NCBI GenBank assembly: GCA_027575805.1
Contig: JANBPU010000154.1
Location: 1 to 38,519 of the forward strand
Direction of reading: 5' to 3'
Length of the DNA stretch: 38,519 nt
From: Mycoemilia scoparia
Taxonomy: Eukaryota > Kickxellomycota > Kickxellomycetes > Kickxellales > Kickxellaceae
The translations under genes and the position numbers were made by a program. Under the pieces are notes generated by a model. The model searched no databases. It was not told where the DNA came from and saw nothing but the letters and a program-made list of their open reading frames with translations. Shown here in pieces: positions 9,037-20,121 of this stretch (positions are counted from its first letter, which is position 1; every line of letters begins with the position of its first letter).

Positions 9037-10953
9037 TTAAACTACATGAGAATCAACATTGTATCCAATTGTTGTATCTTTCCAATTTCTGGTCGAAGTA
9101 GAAGTAGAAGTGGAAGAAGAAGAAGAAGAAGTAGAAGCAGATAAAGACCGAGACGCAGAGATACCCAAAGGATCAAAATTTGGGTTACTAGGAATACCAG
9201 GAGTGGGGGGAGGAAGTGGTGGAGATGGAGTAACAGGACGAGAGGCAATTGTAGAACTACAATTCTTTGTAGAAGCAGAAAACTCTATAGTTTTACTTTT
9301 TTCTGAACTTCTGCGTTTATTAGTACATGGGGAATTCTTTTCAATAAATCCTTTACCACCACCATTATTATCATCATCATCATCGTTGCCGTTATTGGAA
9401 CTGGAACTACGATGTCCACCAAAACGATCATAATTTTTGTTCTTATCATTATCATCACTGCCACATTTATTAATATTATTATTATTATTATTATTCGAGG
9501 TGGGTGTATTTTTAGCTTTCAGGCGTTTGAAAACTGCCGTATACAGAGCTTCGAACTTATCATATGATTTTGCCGAAAATATATCATTCCAGGTAGCATC
9601 CAAAGCCGGGTTGATGACGAAGATTGCGAAATTAAAAATCCCGTTAAGGGCTGGCATGATCATAGCCAGGTCTGTCAGAACAGCAGTGGGCTGGGCCATG
9701 ATTTCGTGGAGAGCAACAAATGTGACAGTGATGAGGGGAATAAACACGTAGAGAGAAATTCTGATAACGGCGAATCTGACTTCTCGGCGTCTTTTGCTCA
9801 TTACCGGTGAGATCTTGGGGCGTCGACTCTTTAGTTTCTTTCTGATACTACTGTTGTATCCGCCGCCGCCGCCGCTGCTGCTGGCACTGCCAATGGTCAT
9901 ATGGCTGTCGATTAGTTGGGTGGAAGAGACATAGGCAGGTCGTTTATTATTACTGCTCTTGGTGTGAGATTGCGAGATTGTAGAATAAAGTTTACTCGGC
10001 TGACAGTGTTGAAAATCATCATCGTGGTCAACGTTCTCAAGGCCGTTGTAGTGGGTAAAAGACATTGAGTTCATATGTTGGCTGATGGCATCATAACTGC
10101 TTTTGGCACAGGGCTCGGGGTCATTAAGACTTTTCCACTTGTCTCCCTGGTGATCCAAACCAGAAGCACAACCCGAAATCCTGGTACTACCGCTGAGTCC
10201 AACCGCAGTATGAGTGTTAGCGTCGCTAGGCATGGTGATGGGCTTACTGATTCTTCTCCAAATCGGCATCAATCTCCACATAACCAAACAACAAACCACC
10301 GTGCAGTATGTGATTCCCAGCACGAAGTAAATAAAAATCGACCAGACTTGGATTTGGAGACGGATTCTGGACGTATCGATCATGACGATAGCCCTAGCCT
10401 GAGGAATTTTGCGGAACTCCTTGAACATAAACAGGACAGGCCAAGTAACCAATATTGCCGCGACCCAGCTGATGACTTCGTAGTAGGGGTGGACGGCTTG
10501 GGCAATACGGGTTTTGTTGAGAATGGCAGAGATGTTGAGGTGAAATGCAATGCAGATGGTGCTGAAGGTGAAGGCAATGAGACTGAGGATTTTGAAGAAG
10601 AATATGAAGCGGAGAGAGATGGCGGACATGGAGTCGGTGGCCTTGTTGTCCATGAGAATTAGCTGGGTTACGGAATACATGATGTCTGAGAGAGCTATGG
10701 AGGCCGAGAGGCGGAATGAGACGCGGTCGCCGAAATGGCGTTGGCGGAAGTTTAGAGCTACGACCAGGATGACAAGAAGGCAGAGGGGGATGTTGGTGTA
10801 GCAGACGAACTTGATGGCGTCGGTTACGATGGGGATTTCGGCCAGAATCGCGGTGTAGGCGAAGCCATTGATGTACCCGCTGGGCCGGAGTTTGAAGTCA
10901 TCGGGGATTTCAACTTTGTGGTCCAGGTTGTATTCTATTGGAGGGGCAGCCAT
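9037..10953 (-). CDS. Seven-transmembrane receptor (fungal GPCR)
   Basis: 638 residues, ATG at 10953. Seven hydrophobic helices: TM1 about 48-68, TM2 84-101, TM3 113-138, TM4 158-176, TM5 202-226, TM6 393-416, TM7 427-449. The N-terminus is short and has no signal peptide. The loop between TM5 and TM6 is about 165 residues, polar and Ser/Gly-rich, and ends in a very basic stretch (KKLKSRRPKISPVMSKRRR) just before TM6, a usual place for G-protein contact. TM7 ends NPALDATW, a variant of the NPxxY region. The C-terminal tail is low complexity: Asn run, Asp run, Pro-rich, Ser/Thr run. The topology fits the Git3/cAMP-receptor-like class of fungal receptors, which sense nutrients or small ligands and signal through heterotrimeric G proteins to cAMP. 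The ligand is unknown and the subclass is an inference. Single exon as read. Confidence 0.85.
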   Translation of the reverse strand: MAAPPIEYNLDHKVEIPDDFKLRPSGYINGFAYTAILAEIPIVTDAIKFVCYTNIPLCLLVILVVALNFRQRHFGDRVSFRLSASIALSDIMYSVTQLILMDNKATDSMSAISLRFIFFFKILSLIAFTFSTICIAFHLNISAILNKTRIAQAVHPYYEVISWVAAILVTWPVLFMFKEFRKIPQARAIVMIDTSRIRLQIQVWSIFIYFVLGITYCTVVCCLVMWRLMPIWRRISKPITMPSDANTHTAVGLSGSTRISGCASGLDHQGDKWKSLNDPEPCAKSSYDAISQHMNSMSFTHYNGLENVDHDDDFQHCQPSKLYSTISQSHTKSSNNKRPAYVSSTQLIDSHMTIGSASSSGGGGGYNSSIRKKLKSRRPKISPVMSKRRREVRFAVIRISLYVFIPLITVTFVALHEIMAQPTAVLTDLAMIMPALNGIFNFAIFVINPALDATWNDIFSAKSYDKFEALYTAVFKRLKAKNTPTSNNNNNNNINKCGSDDNDKNKNYDRFGGHRSSSSNNGNDDDDDNNGGGKGFIEKNSPCTNKRRSSEKSKTIEFSASTKNCSSTIASRPVTPSPPLPPPTPGIPSNPNFDPLGISASRSLSASTSSSSSSTSTSTSTRNWKDTTIGYNVDSHVV

Positions 10954-13630
10954 TTTTACGTATTGAAGTTGGTAAATGAGAAGGTTGGTCAGAGAAAACA
11001 GGAGATGGGTTGGCAGAGAGATGAAAAGACGGGTTAACCTTCAAGCAAAGATCTTTTTTTAATAAATGGAAGCGATGAGAGTAGATATATATCCAAAGTA
11101 GTGCCAATTGGTTTTGCGCGATGGGGGAGCGGGTGTATGGTCAGGCAGGGTTTTTGGTATGGCGATTCAAAGGGCTTAAGCGAGAAGACGAGGAGGCAAG
11201 CAAATTTTGGTCAAAACAACTAGGCCATTGAGTTTTATATCAGCAATGCGATTTCTTTGCGCCTTCTAGCCTTTTTCTCCTTTAGACGATGCCAGGAGCA
11301 ATAGGACCACAAGCCCATTATAGACCCAGAAAACAATAATTTTCTTGACGATACAAAGTGTCGCTATGCTTCGCGGTCAATGGGAGCAGCCACACACACA
11401 CACACACACATTCTCTCTCGCTCGCTCATAAATATTCCCCACAACACAAACTCCAGATGCCAAGTCAACAACTCTCATACCTGCAGAAATGATTTTAAAC
11501 ATCAAAGTGTATACTAACTGCATCTGCTTGGCTTGTAAATACAGGGTTATTGATTTCCAAAAACTAATTTTCTATGAGTTTAAATTCGTTTATATGTATG
11601 CATGTCTATCAAGTTTGCATACATGTGTATGTGTGCGTTGTGGCTTTTTGATGTATTGCTGCCACCTTTGATCTTGGCTTCAGCAATATTTGTGCAAGTA
11701 TTTTTATACAAATACATTTGCTCTCTCTCTCTGTGTGTGTGTTTGCCTATCTCTATCATACTAGCCACTTGTTTCAATACATATGGGAAACAGCATGAAT
11801 GGCGATGTATGGCAATAACATATCAGCCATAGATCTATGGTACACTCCGCTCCTTTATATTCATACAAAATCAACTTCAAGGCTTTTGTATTTGTTGTGG
11901 CTTTGGCTTGTTCTTGTTCAAGCGTAGAATCTCCACATCTTCGCATACCTCTGTTGTCATATCACGCAACCTTTCGGCTCAGATTATTCTAATTGCCAGT
12001 CTTTAACTTTTATACTATTTTGTTAGGTAAACAGTGTTCGTTAGCGCAAAATGCCCAAGATTACACAAATTAAAAAGTGAATTACAATAGCTTAAAAAAC
12101 ATATCAGGTGTTGTGGATAACTTTTTTTGGCTCTATATTAAGTGATCAAGTGTAGTAGCGACAGTAATGTCCTGGCTTTCTCTAGCATTCCTATTTCCTT
12201 GTTAGTATAATTAGCACATGTCTAGTCTTTGCTATACCATGGGTAGGAGGGTTTTAAGCCCAAGCATTTGTTGTGGCGGTTGGCTTATTTAAGTCTAAAT
12301 ATGAACAAATTGGCTTTGGCACAATAGCCTTCCAAACAAGTTTTTATAAATGCACACAGACACCTGCGATCATTCAGTAAAAACAAAACAAGCCAACAGG
12401 CAGCGTCAGGTCATGGCTCTATTGTGGACTGTGATTATGGCAATTACTCACGTACACACACACACACCGATATGCGGCATTGAGCGTAGTATTTGAGCTA
12501 ACAGACTTTGCGTCTAGTTTATTCTGGAAAAGTAAAGAAGCAATAATACTAGATTTGGGATCAGGGCCATTATAACATCTCTCAACCATCGGGTTTTATA
12601 TTGATTGATTGTCACTCTGGATTTCATATACTAACTATTCACAAATGCATATTCAGATATATGTATGTGCTTGTCCAAGTAACACACATCATCAGCTGTA
12701 GGTATAAAAACAAAGCCAATAGAATTTTATTTTGTCTACGTTTTTTTTGGAATTGAACATCGGACAGTACTCCTACATATTTCTTTTCCTAATAATTAGT
12801 TGAATATAAAATCCATGAAATTTTGCATAAATATACGCCAATTAACCAACTAAATTTAGTTGAAATTGATAATTGGATAGACATTAGAACAATTTAAACC
12901 AAAGGAAAGCAAAACAAATACCAACGGAGCAAAACAGATCAGAGTAGAGAAATACACCATTGAATACACACATGTCTTTTAAATATATGAGGCCTGGTAT
13001 GTGCTGAGTACTTTGGCAGTTTTAGGATTTATAATGATAGAGGCATACACAAATAAAATGCTTACATACAAGAAGGTATAAAATACTTGATACAGTGTGT
13101 ACCCGTTTTAGTGTGGGAAATCTGAAAAGAAATAAAATGGCTGAGGTAAAAATGATAATAACAACACACGCTTGCTTGGTGGTATGTGCTTATTTTATGT
13201 AATATCCTAGTGGTACATTTGAATAGGCTTTTAAATATCCCTCTCGGGCTACTTTTAACACAGTGCTTGTTGTGGCTGAGAGTACGTTCACTATGCATAT
13301 TCTACATAGCACCGGCCATTTATTCAATCAATATATCCATTTTTCATTAAAATAGAGGATGGCACACATATCAATGATGTATCAATATTGGCCTGGAGAG
13401 TTTGGCTGATATAAGCTAGAATTGCCATGCTTATTTTTCAAGCCCTCTGCTCCAATTTCTCTGCAACTTGTGCTTCTAGTAGTGTTGCAGGCATTTCAAA
13501 AAATTTGTTGCTTGGTTGTTTGGTTTGATGGTATGAGGCACTAATTAGTAAATTATTTTTTATATCGGCTGACGACGACTATGACGATAGCGACCTTTAA
13601 TTCCAAAAACCTTATCTTGTTGTCATATTT
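10954..13630. other. Long intergenic region upstream of the receptor gene
   Basis: About 2.7 kb of AT-rich DNA. The first few hundred bases upstream of the receptor start are the likely promoter. CA/GT runs occur near 11391-11410, 11731-11742 and 12455-12467, and a CT tract near 11721-11732. Several frames of 60-80 codons exist on both strands but are Ile/Tyr/Cys-rich, overlap each other and have no motif. I see no gene I can support. Confidence 0.5.
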
Positions 13631-13961
13631 TTGCGAAGGGCATGGGTCGAAGGCCCGAATCCAAGATCCTGTTGCCTCCCAGGAGGATCGCAACTCGGAA
13701 CATGGGCTTCGGATCTCTAGCCCAGCTGAGGTGAAGCCCCCCCACCTCTCAACAGAGAATCCATTAGGGGCTGCTCAGACTTTGGTATTTATAATTGCCT
13801 TAAGGAGGTCAGTCTCCACTAAGGGTATTTTGATGGACCCCTAAGTACAATCTCATAGACAGCTGATGAGGGACATCGCAGCAATGTCTGCCAGATGGCA
13901 TATTATCCAACTATTAGGAGCAGCTAAAAGGTTTCTATTAGAGGGAAAATGATTCGAAGCC
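13631..13961 (+). ncRNA. Candidate structured RNA locus or tRNA-derived element
   Basis: A GC-rich island in AT-rich DNA with several nested hairpins. (1) 13665-13689 pairs GATCCT with AGGATC. (2) 13711-13762 pairs GGAT-CTCT with AGAG-ATCC and encloses GAGGTG (13728-13733) pairing with CACCTC (13743-13748). (3) 13798-13824 pairs CCTTA with TAAGG, enclosing GGAG with CTCC. TAGCCCAGCTGAGG at 13718 fits the Pol III A box, and GATTCGAAGCC at 13951-13961 is one base off the B-box consensus, an unusually long spacing. No clean T-run terminator follows. I could not match it to U6, SRP or RNase P RNA. A SINE is the main alternative. Strand is uncertain. An 87-codon frame crosses it but looks fortuitous. 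Confidence 0.35.
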
Positions 13962-14047
13962 AGATCACAAAAATTTCCTTGTATATATAGATATTCTAAA
14001 TTTAAAGAATGAAAAAAGAAGGTTCAAAAATAAAAAGTATGTATCTA

Positions 14048-16885
14048 TTAGAGAGTTGCAGACATTATATTAAAGTCAACTGACTCCCAAATATCATAGT
14101 CTAATATGCTATTTGGATTTCCAAATATCTTTAAGGCTGATACCCGGACTTTATACAACGTATCTTTACCTGCTTTAATTAAATTCCACCTCAAGAAGTG
14201 TTTGTCTTTAAATATCCAATTGTTTACTTTGGTGCTGAACATTGGTGGTTTATTCGAATTTGAAGGTGGATTAGAACTACTTGGGATTGTAGACTGATCA
14301 TCATCATCATCATTATCATCGCTTGCTGGGTCTGTATTGATTATCAGATGCTGATGAAGATGATCGGCGTTGCTGTTACTAACACCACCACCACCACCAT
14401 TGTTATATTTGATAGTGGAAGCGGTAGAGTATTTGTTGTTACTGAAAATACTTGCTGGCGAATACGAGGTATATTCATTATATCCGTAAGACAAATATCC
14501 CAGCGTTTTGTTGGTTTTACTATCCACTAACTCTACTTTTCTAACTCTAGTGGGACGTAATATACCACCATTGGGGATACTCAACACCAAGAATTTATTT
14601 CTGTTTATAATGTAACTGTGGTTCTGCATGACTCTAGTTATGCCATCATTTAGGGTCAATACTGGCGATAATTCATTTTGTTGTTGAGGTTCAGTAGGGA
14701 AGTAGGGGTATTGTTTATAATCTCCTTTGAAGCCCATGTAAGGGATATTGAGCTGCTCAATTACTTCAGATCCACCATGATTATTGTCGCTGTTACTACT
14801 GCCATTATTGTTTTTAGCGGAGGTGGATGCATCTGTGGCGTCAAGATGAATATAGCCTCCATAGAACCATTTACCATTTTCATCTAAATGTTCTGGGGGA
14901 GAAATCTGTACCTTAATTGTGGTTCTGGTTCTTGGTGGTAGTCGAATGCTTCCTTTATTTAAGACTACCTTGGCGCTGCCATTAATATCCTTTATGAGTG
15001 AGGGTGTGAATTTTCCATTTTTGTCAAATGAAGATACCGATTCTGATGGTAGGTGACTAAACTTTATGTCAAATGTTTTTTTGAAATCCAGGTTGTTTAT
15101 AGTCAGTTCTCTGTTTGTTGGGCTTTCATATACTGAGTAGTTTAGAGGAAGTGATGAGGGTGTTACTAATATATTTGCATTCAATATTTGTTCAGGGACG
15201 ATTGCACCAGCACCTTGTTTGAGTGGGTTGATATAATAGTTTGGATCCATGTCCAAGTTTGCTGGAACCGTATGTGTTATTGCTATATCCCGCAATGTGC
15301 TGACTGTATCAAGAAGGGATTCTCTTCTTCTGTATTCATATAGAAGGGCCATGGTGCCAGTTATGTATGGTGCAGCCATTGAAGTCCCCCACATTATCTC
15401 GTACTTTCCCATATCCAAGGGGAAGGTTGATAAAATCCCTCCACCTGGACCAAGAACGTTAACTGAAATGTCAAGTTCGGGTTCAGGGCCCCATGATGAG
15501 AATCCCGATACTTGGCCGCCATACCTGCCTGGTACCACCAACATGCCTTTGTCAGTTGATAGTGTAACTCTTCCTTTTCCTTGGGTTATTGCAGTAGCTA
15601 TACCAAGGGCATCGTGCTCCTCTATACCCACAAATGGCAAGCTGGATTCATCCTTGACTGTAATAGCAAAACTTTCGCCATTGACGCATGACAGCAGCAC
15701 ACCAGCCGCTCCAGCTTTAATTGAATTATGAGCTTTTGTGGAATATGAACAATACCCATCACTCAGAACCACAATCTTTCCTTTTATTGCCGATGCTTCG
15801 GCACCAGTAAAAGATGAGCAGCCAGTATTGAGCAGCTGATTGGCATTTGAAGACGCTTTCCTCGCTCCTATAGTGCTTTCATCTTGTCCTTGGCTCAGTA
15901 TAACAATCTCCACTGGATTAGGAAACTCAAATGGGGAGTTGGAGTCCGAATTAAATATTCTCACAGTTCTTGTGTTGCTCTCATCCTCCTCCAGCTGCTG
16001 CCTCTTATTACTATTATTGCTGCTGCTATTTCCTACAAAATGCAACTTCACAGTATTATAACATTCATAAGGAGCATCATAAGAACCAACACTAATAACT
16101 CCCTTTCCAATTGCCGGCATTCTGGTAGTAAAAAGCCCCTTATCACCTTCATTCCCGGCCGAAGCAATAACCATAACGCCATGGGTATTTATATACTCAG
16201 CCGCAATAGCAGTAGGTCCCTCCCTCCATCCATTACTAACCATCGACACATTGATAATATCCATACCATCCTTAAAAGCCCTTTCCATACCTGCAACTAT
16301 TATATTGTTGGGCACAGTTTTCATATAACAGTTTCCGATTTTGTAAACACCCAAAGTAACATTTGGAGCAACACCAAAAATGCTGGGGTTTCCTTGGCCG
16401 GCTATTATACCAGCTACATGAGTACCATGACCTTCGCAATTGTCATAAGGATTTTCATCTTCATGGATAGTGGAGGAAGAGGCGGGATCTTGAATGTCTC
16501 TTTGTTTGTATCCAATGTTTCCAACAAAGTCATAGCCGTATTGAATTAAGCAGCCTGGGGTTTTGTAGCAGTTTCCAAACTCTGGGTTGGTGTAATCAAC
16601 TCCAAAATCTACAACCCCTACTTTTATGCCTTTTCCGGTGAGTCCGTATTTGGTGTGAAGGATGTCTATTCCAGTATATTTGTGAATGTCTTTGGGCAAG
16701 TATGTGGAATCTGGAGAAATGTATCTATAATTTTGTTGGTGGTGACCTTGGGACCTGGACAATCCAATCTTCTTTTTCAAGCCTTCTAGAGTAGTATCAG
16801 TAGTAAAATCTGTGTTGTTGTAGTTGTTTGAATTTTCCATTAATAGTTGAATGGCTTCTTCTACAAGAAATCTTTGCTGTCGATT

Positions 16886-16917
<32 letters not shown>

Positions 16918-17632
16918 CTTTTGTTTGTTGAGATGGTGATGGTGACTTGTATCTATTAGATTTATAATCATTTTTGGGTCCATTTCTACTACTGCTACTG
17001 CCACTGATAGGGAGTGGTTTTGTTACAGCCAAATTCTCAACTGGCCATACATCTTTAACAAATGATAGTTGCTCTAAAATTAATCGCAAGTAAGTTTCTT
17101 GTATTTTATCAAAGCCACCACCACCACCACTACCATCAGATCCTGAATTTCTAACTACTGAGAGATTTTCAGGCCCTTGGTGTTGCAGGAATTGCAGTTG
17201 AAGCGATTGTGAATGATCCTTTGTTGGGGGTCCTAAAAGTCTTATAGACACCCCATTGAATACATTTCTATAAACAAATTCTTCTGTATATTGTATTCCA
17301 GATATAATCATTTCATGGCGAAAGTCATACAAGTTTTGGGCAGCTTCTTGGGAGCCTGGTTTTCCAACAAATTCAATTATATAGGAACCATCGATCTGTT
17401 GTTGTTGTTGTTGTTGTTGTTGTTGATTGATGCTTGTGAGTCTGTCGCTATTTGGTTCCTGGGTGTCCACTGTTAAACCTCCACTAGTGGAAGCAATGGT
17501 CGTGGCACTTGCTAAAGCAACTATACTGGTTGTCTGGTCAATTATAGACGTAAAAACAATGACTAGTAAGGCAATGATGATGCCTAGATAGTTGCTATCA
17601 GTGCTTTTTCCTAGTAAAAAGTGTAGTATCAT
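14048..17632 (-). CDS. Secreted subtilisin-family serine protease (S8) with PA-like insert
   Basis: 1194 residues, ATG at 17632. A hydrophobic N-terminal segment (about 16-30, LGIIIALLVIVFTSI) serves as signal or anchor. Residues 80-200 resemble an I9 propeptide (DGSYIIEFVG at its start). Catalytic triad: Asp342 in VVDFGVDYT, His402 in GHGTHVAG, Ser751 in GTSMAAP; the oxyanion Asn is 494 in ASAGNEG. Between His and Ser, residues about 560-690 form a PA-like domain (KIVVLSDGYCSY, then AGAAGVLLS). After the catalytic domain, about 800-950 look like a beta-sandwich (Fn3-like), as in large lactocepin/C5a-peptidase-like S8 enzymes; the rest is a long C-terminal extension with an Asp/Ser/Pro-rich segment. 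Gln runs at 70-79 and 239-249 come from CAA repeats within or near the prodomain. Predicted to cleave extracellular proteins after autoprocessing. Triad intact, single exon. Family call firm; substrate unknown. Confidence 0.93.
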
Positions 17633-18606
17633 GATTTGGTAAGATAAATGGTAGTATTGATAGAAAAAGTATAAACTTTTTACATTATAATTTCATATGT
17701 GGTGAGGTGAGTGGTGATAATATTAGTCTATTTAGGCCATTATAAGAGAACAGTCTGACGAACTTTAAGAATGTATTTGTATGCGATTGTATATAACTGC
17801 ATATATGATGCGTTGGAAAACAGTTCTTTTTCAATATTTAATTTTACTATGATTATAATAGTAACTGTAAAGAACAGGGGGGAGAAAGAGGGGTATTATT
17901 GTGTGTCTATATTACTGCCTGCTACTAATGAGTTAGAAATGAATAGATATGTACTAATATATGTATTATCTATTATTCTATATTCTAATTTAAGAATGAA
18001 TAAACCTAGAAAAGTTCATGTGCATGTCAAATTAAAAAGGAAAGAGATAAAACAGTGTTCAATACAAAGTAGAATTAATATCCATGCATTTATATCTATT
18101 AACAAACCATTTTTGTATGAAAATCAATACTATTGGTAGGGTAAGATTTACTGTAATTACTACACTTTGCTGAACAACATCAAGAATATCCTAATTTAGA
18201 CTATAAGCCAAAAGAGTATAGATTGTGAAGACTTGGTTTACTTTTATATACTCAACCTTATATTCTCGCTCTATAACCAATGTTGACTCAACAATGACAT
18301 TATGGTGTATAGACCAAAAGGTATATAGTTGGCTTTTTGATATCCTAACTATTTCTATAACCTGGTCCTTTTAGGACAATAATATCTTGATTTATTCAAA
18401 GCACAGATATAAAAAAACAAACCAAACAAAACAATTCCATAGACTACAAAACCCTATTACAAAACCAGAGTCCAGATATTCCCAAGTAGAAAAATTACAG
18501 CCATTTGATGTAGATAAACCCCAAACTATCACTAATACCAGCAAAATGTTCTGATACCTCAAAAGTTATTGTCATGATTAGAGAACTATTTGTTCTTTTC
18601 ATCAGG
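17633..18606. other. Intergenic region: subtilase promoter and 3' flank of the orphan gene
   Basis: AT-rich. The part next to 17633 is the likely subtilase promoter and leader (minus strand). A 122-codon plus-strand frame (17771-18139) is open but Ile/Tyr/Asn-rich, without motif or start context, and I do not call it. The 3' flank of the minus-strand orphan gene begins at 18606. Confidence 0.45.
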
Positions 18607-20121
18607 TTATAGGAAATACCATTGACATTTTCGAGGCTCCTTTCTATTAGTGAATATAGAAAGAAGCTTGCTAAAAGCCACTGAATTGAAAAAAGTGCCT
18701 CCATTAAATGTTAATATCATAATATCATGAAGATAAATCAGCACAATAGATAAGATCTTGTGACACTCTTCATCAACCTTGGACTTATTCATGGCCAAAG
18801 CCAGTTCATGACAAAACATGTCTGAAAAGTGACCAAGTCCAGAATAGTTTATGATCCACCATATAGCATGTACAAAATTTGTTGCAATTTCTTTAGCCAT
18901 TTTAGTTTTAATAGAAAATTCTTGTTTAAAGTGGAACTTTGTGCCATCATGGTATCCATATGTTCTGATAAGTGTTTGAGCCAATGCATACCACTTGTAG
19001 TATTTACTAAAATTGTATCCATTTCCTGCTCCATGTTTAGCAGGAAGGTAAAATTCAGAATTAATAGGAAACTGGTAGTCAGAATAATTTTCTAATATGA
19101 TCCTTGCATTAATCAATCCATTATGGTGCATTTCTGAAAGTAAATTATTTAGATTACCAGTGTCCCAAATTTCCAGAAAGTCATCTCTAAATCCACATTT
19201 ATCAAAACCTCCATCAACCTTACATGGCTTGGTATAGAATTGTTCATAGGCATCTCTGAAAAGACCAGCTAGGTCTAGTTGCTCTGGATAAATTGCTGAG
19301 GCATAATCTTTATAATATTGACAGTTGGTGTCAAGCTTGATTGCAGAAAGTGCCTTTTCAATTGAACTGAGTGGAACTGAATAGAATAATGGGTCACTGC
19401 CTTCAACACCATTAGTGTTTTGGGGAAGTATTATTCCTGGTGTTTGTGGTATTTCAGCTTCTACAGGAGTTGTGTGTTGATCCTCAAAGTAGCTTGTTTG
19501 TAATTCAGTACTGAATTTCATTCTTTTCCTTGTTTCTGAGGATGGAGTTTGAGTCATAGAGGATGGAGTTGGTAACCCAGCTACTTCAGGCTCATATGTA
19601 AAGCCCCGCTTAGTAGAAATCACTGGTTTTATACCATATTGAGGAGTAACATACATACTACTAGTAGCTTGTGGTTGTGCCATGGAATATCCTTGAACAG
19701 TGTTCATTGGAATATCAGTATGAATTCCATTGGCAGGATATGGTCCAGCTACATTTTGGTTATACATTGGATCCATAGCATAGTTTGAGTGAGCTCCAAC
19801 TGATTGAACTGCTGGTGGTGGACTAGACATCATAGTTGGCATAGTGTGATATGGCTGTGCAGTGGTATGGTAATAACTCATTTCAGTATCAGGTGTGTGT
19901 AAAGAATGAGTACTTTTCATATCAAATCCAGAGTTAGGGCCAATGCTGCTATTGTTACCAACAGGCAACACAGCTCTACCAGCTGAATGGGTGTAACTTG
20001 TGTAATATAGTTGATGCTGCATTTGCTCATTAGGCACATGCATCTGACCATCGTGGCCATATCCAGGATCATAGCCACTGCTGGTATTCCAAGATTGACT
20101 AGGAATGCAGGGGTCCATCAT
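18607..20121 (-). CDS. Uncharacterised protein with Pro/Gln/Ser/Thr-rich N-terminal half; possible regulator
   Basis: 504 residues from ATG 20121 to TAA 18607-18609. An in-frame TTG lies 15 bases further up and an in-frame TAA lies before the CAA run, so the first ATG is the sensible start (a second ATG follows directly). Residues 1-190 are rich in Ser, Pro, Gln, Tyr, Met and His, typical of disordered activation regions. A basic KRMKFS at about 204-209 could be part of a nuclear signal. From about 250 on, the protein looks globular and mostly helical (SSIEKALSAIKLD, AGLFRDAYEQFY, NLLSEMHHNGLINARIIL, KMAKEIATNFVHAIWWIINY) and ends GGTFFNSVAFSKLLSIFTN. I see no Zn2Cys6, homeodomain, HMG or bHLH motif, no signal peptide and no catalytic signature. 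A regulatory nuclear role is inferred from composition only. A C-terminal intron that changes the last residues cannot be excluded. Confidence 0.75.
   Translation of the reverse strand: MMDPCIPSQSWNTSSGYDPGYGHDGQMHVPNEQMQHQLYYTSYTHSAGRAVLPVGNNSSIGPNSGFDMKSTHSLHTPDTEMSYYHTTAQPYHTMPTMMSSPPPAVQSVGAHSNYAMDPMYNQNVAGPYPANGIHTDIPMNTVQGYSMAQPQATSSMYVTPQYGIKPVISTKRGFTYEPEVAGLPTPSSMTQTPSSETRKRMKFSTELQTSYFEDQHTTPVEAEIPQTPGIILPQNTNGVEGSDPLFYSVPLSSIEKALSAIKLDTNCQYYKDYASAIYPEQLDLAGLFRDAYEQFYTKPCKVDGGFDKCGFRDDFLEIWDTGNLNNLLSEMHHNGLINARIILENYSDYQFPINSEFYLPAKHGAGNGYNFSKYYKWYALAQTLIRTYGYHDGTKFHFKQEFSIKTKMAKEIATNFVHAIWWIINYSGLGHFSDMFCHELALAMNKSKVDEECHKILSIVLIYLHDIMILTFNGGTFFNSVAFSKLLSIFTNRKEPRKCQWYFL

Noticed and set aside
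10075..10662. 195-codon plus-strand frame
   Set aside because: Antisense of the receptor gene; polar and repetitive, no motif, while the minus strand encodes clear transmembrane helices.
13581..13844. 87-codon plus-strand frame across the GC-rich island
   Set aside because: The island is explained better by nested hairpins; the frame has no homology-like features and starts in AT-rich DNA outside the island.
15884..16549. 221-codon plus-strand frame, and others at 15249-15731 and 15840-16061
   Set aside because: They are antisense shadows of the subtilase, which has an intact catalytic triad across the same DNA.
17771..18139. 122-codon plus-strand frame
   Set aside because: Composition follows the AT-rich background (Ile, Tyr, Asn, Lys), no motif, no start context, and it sits in the likely promoter of the subtilase.
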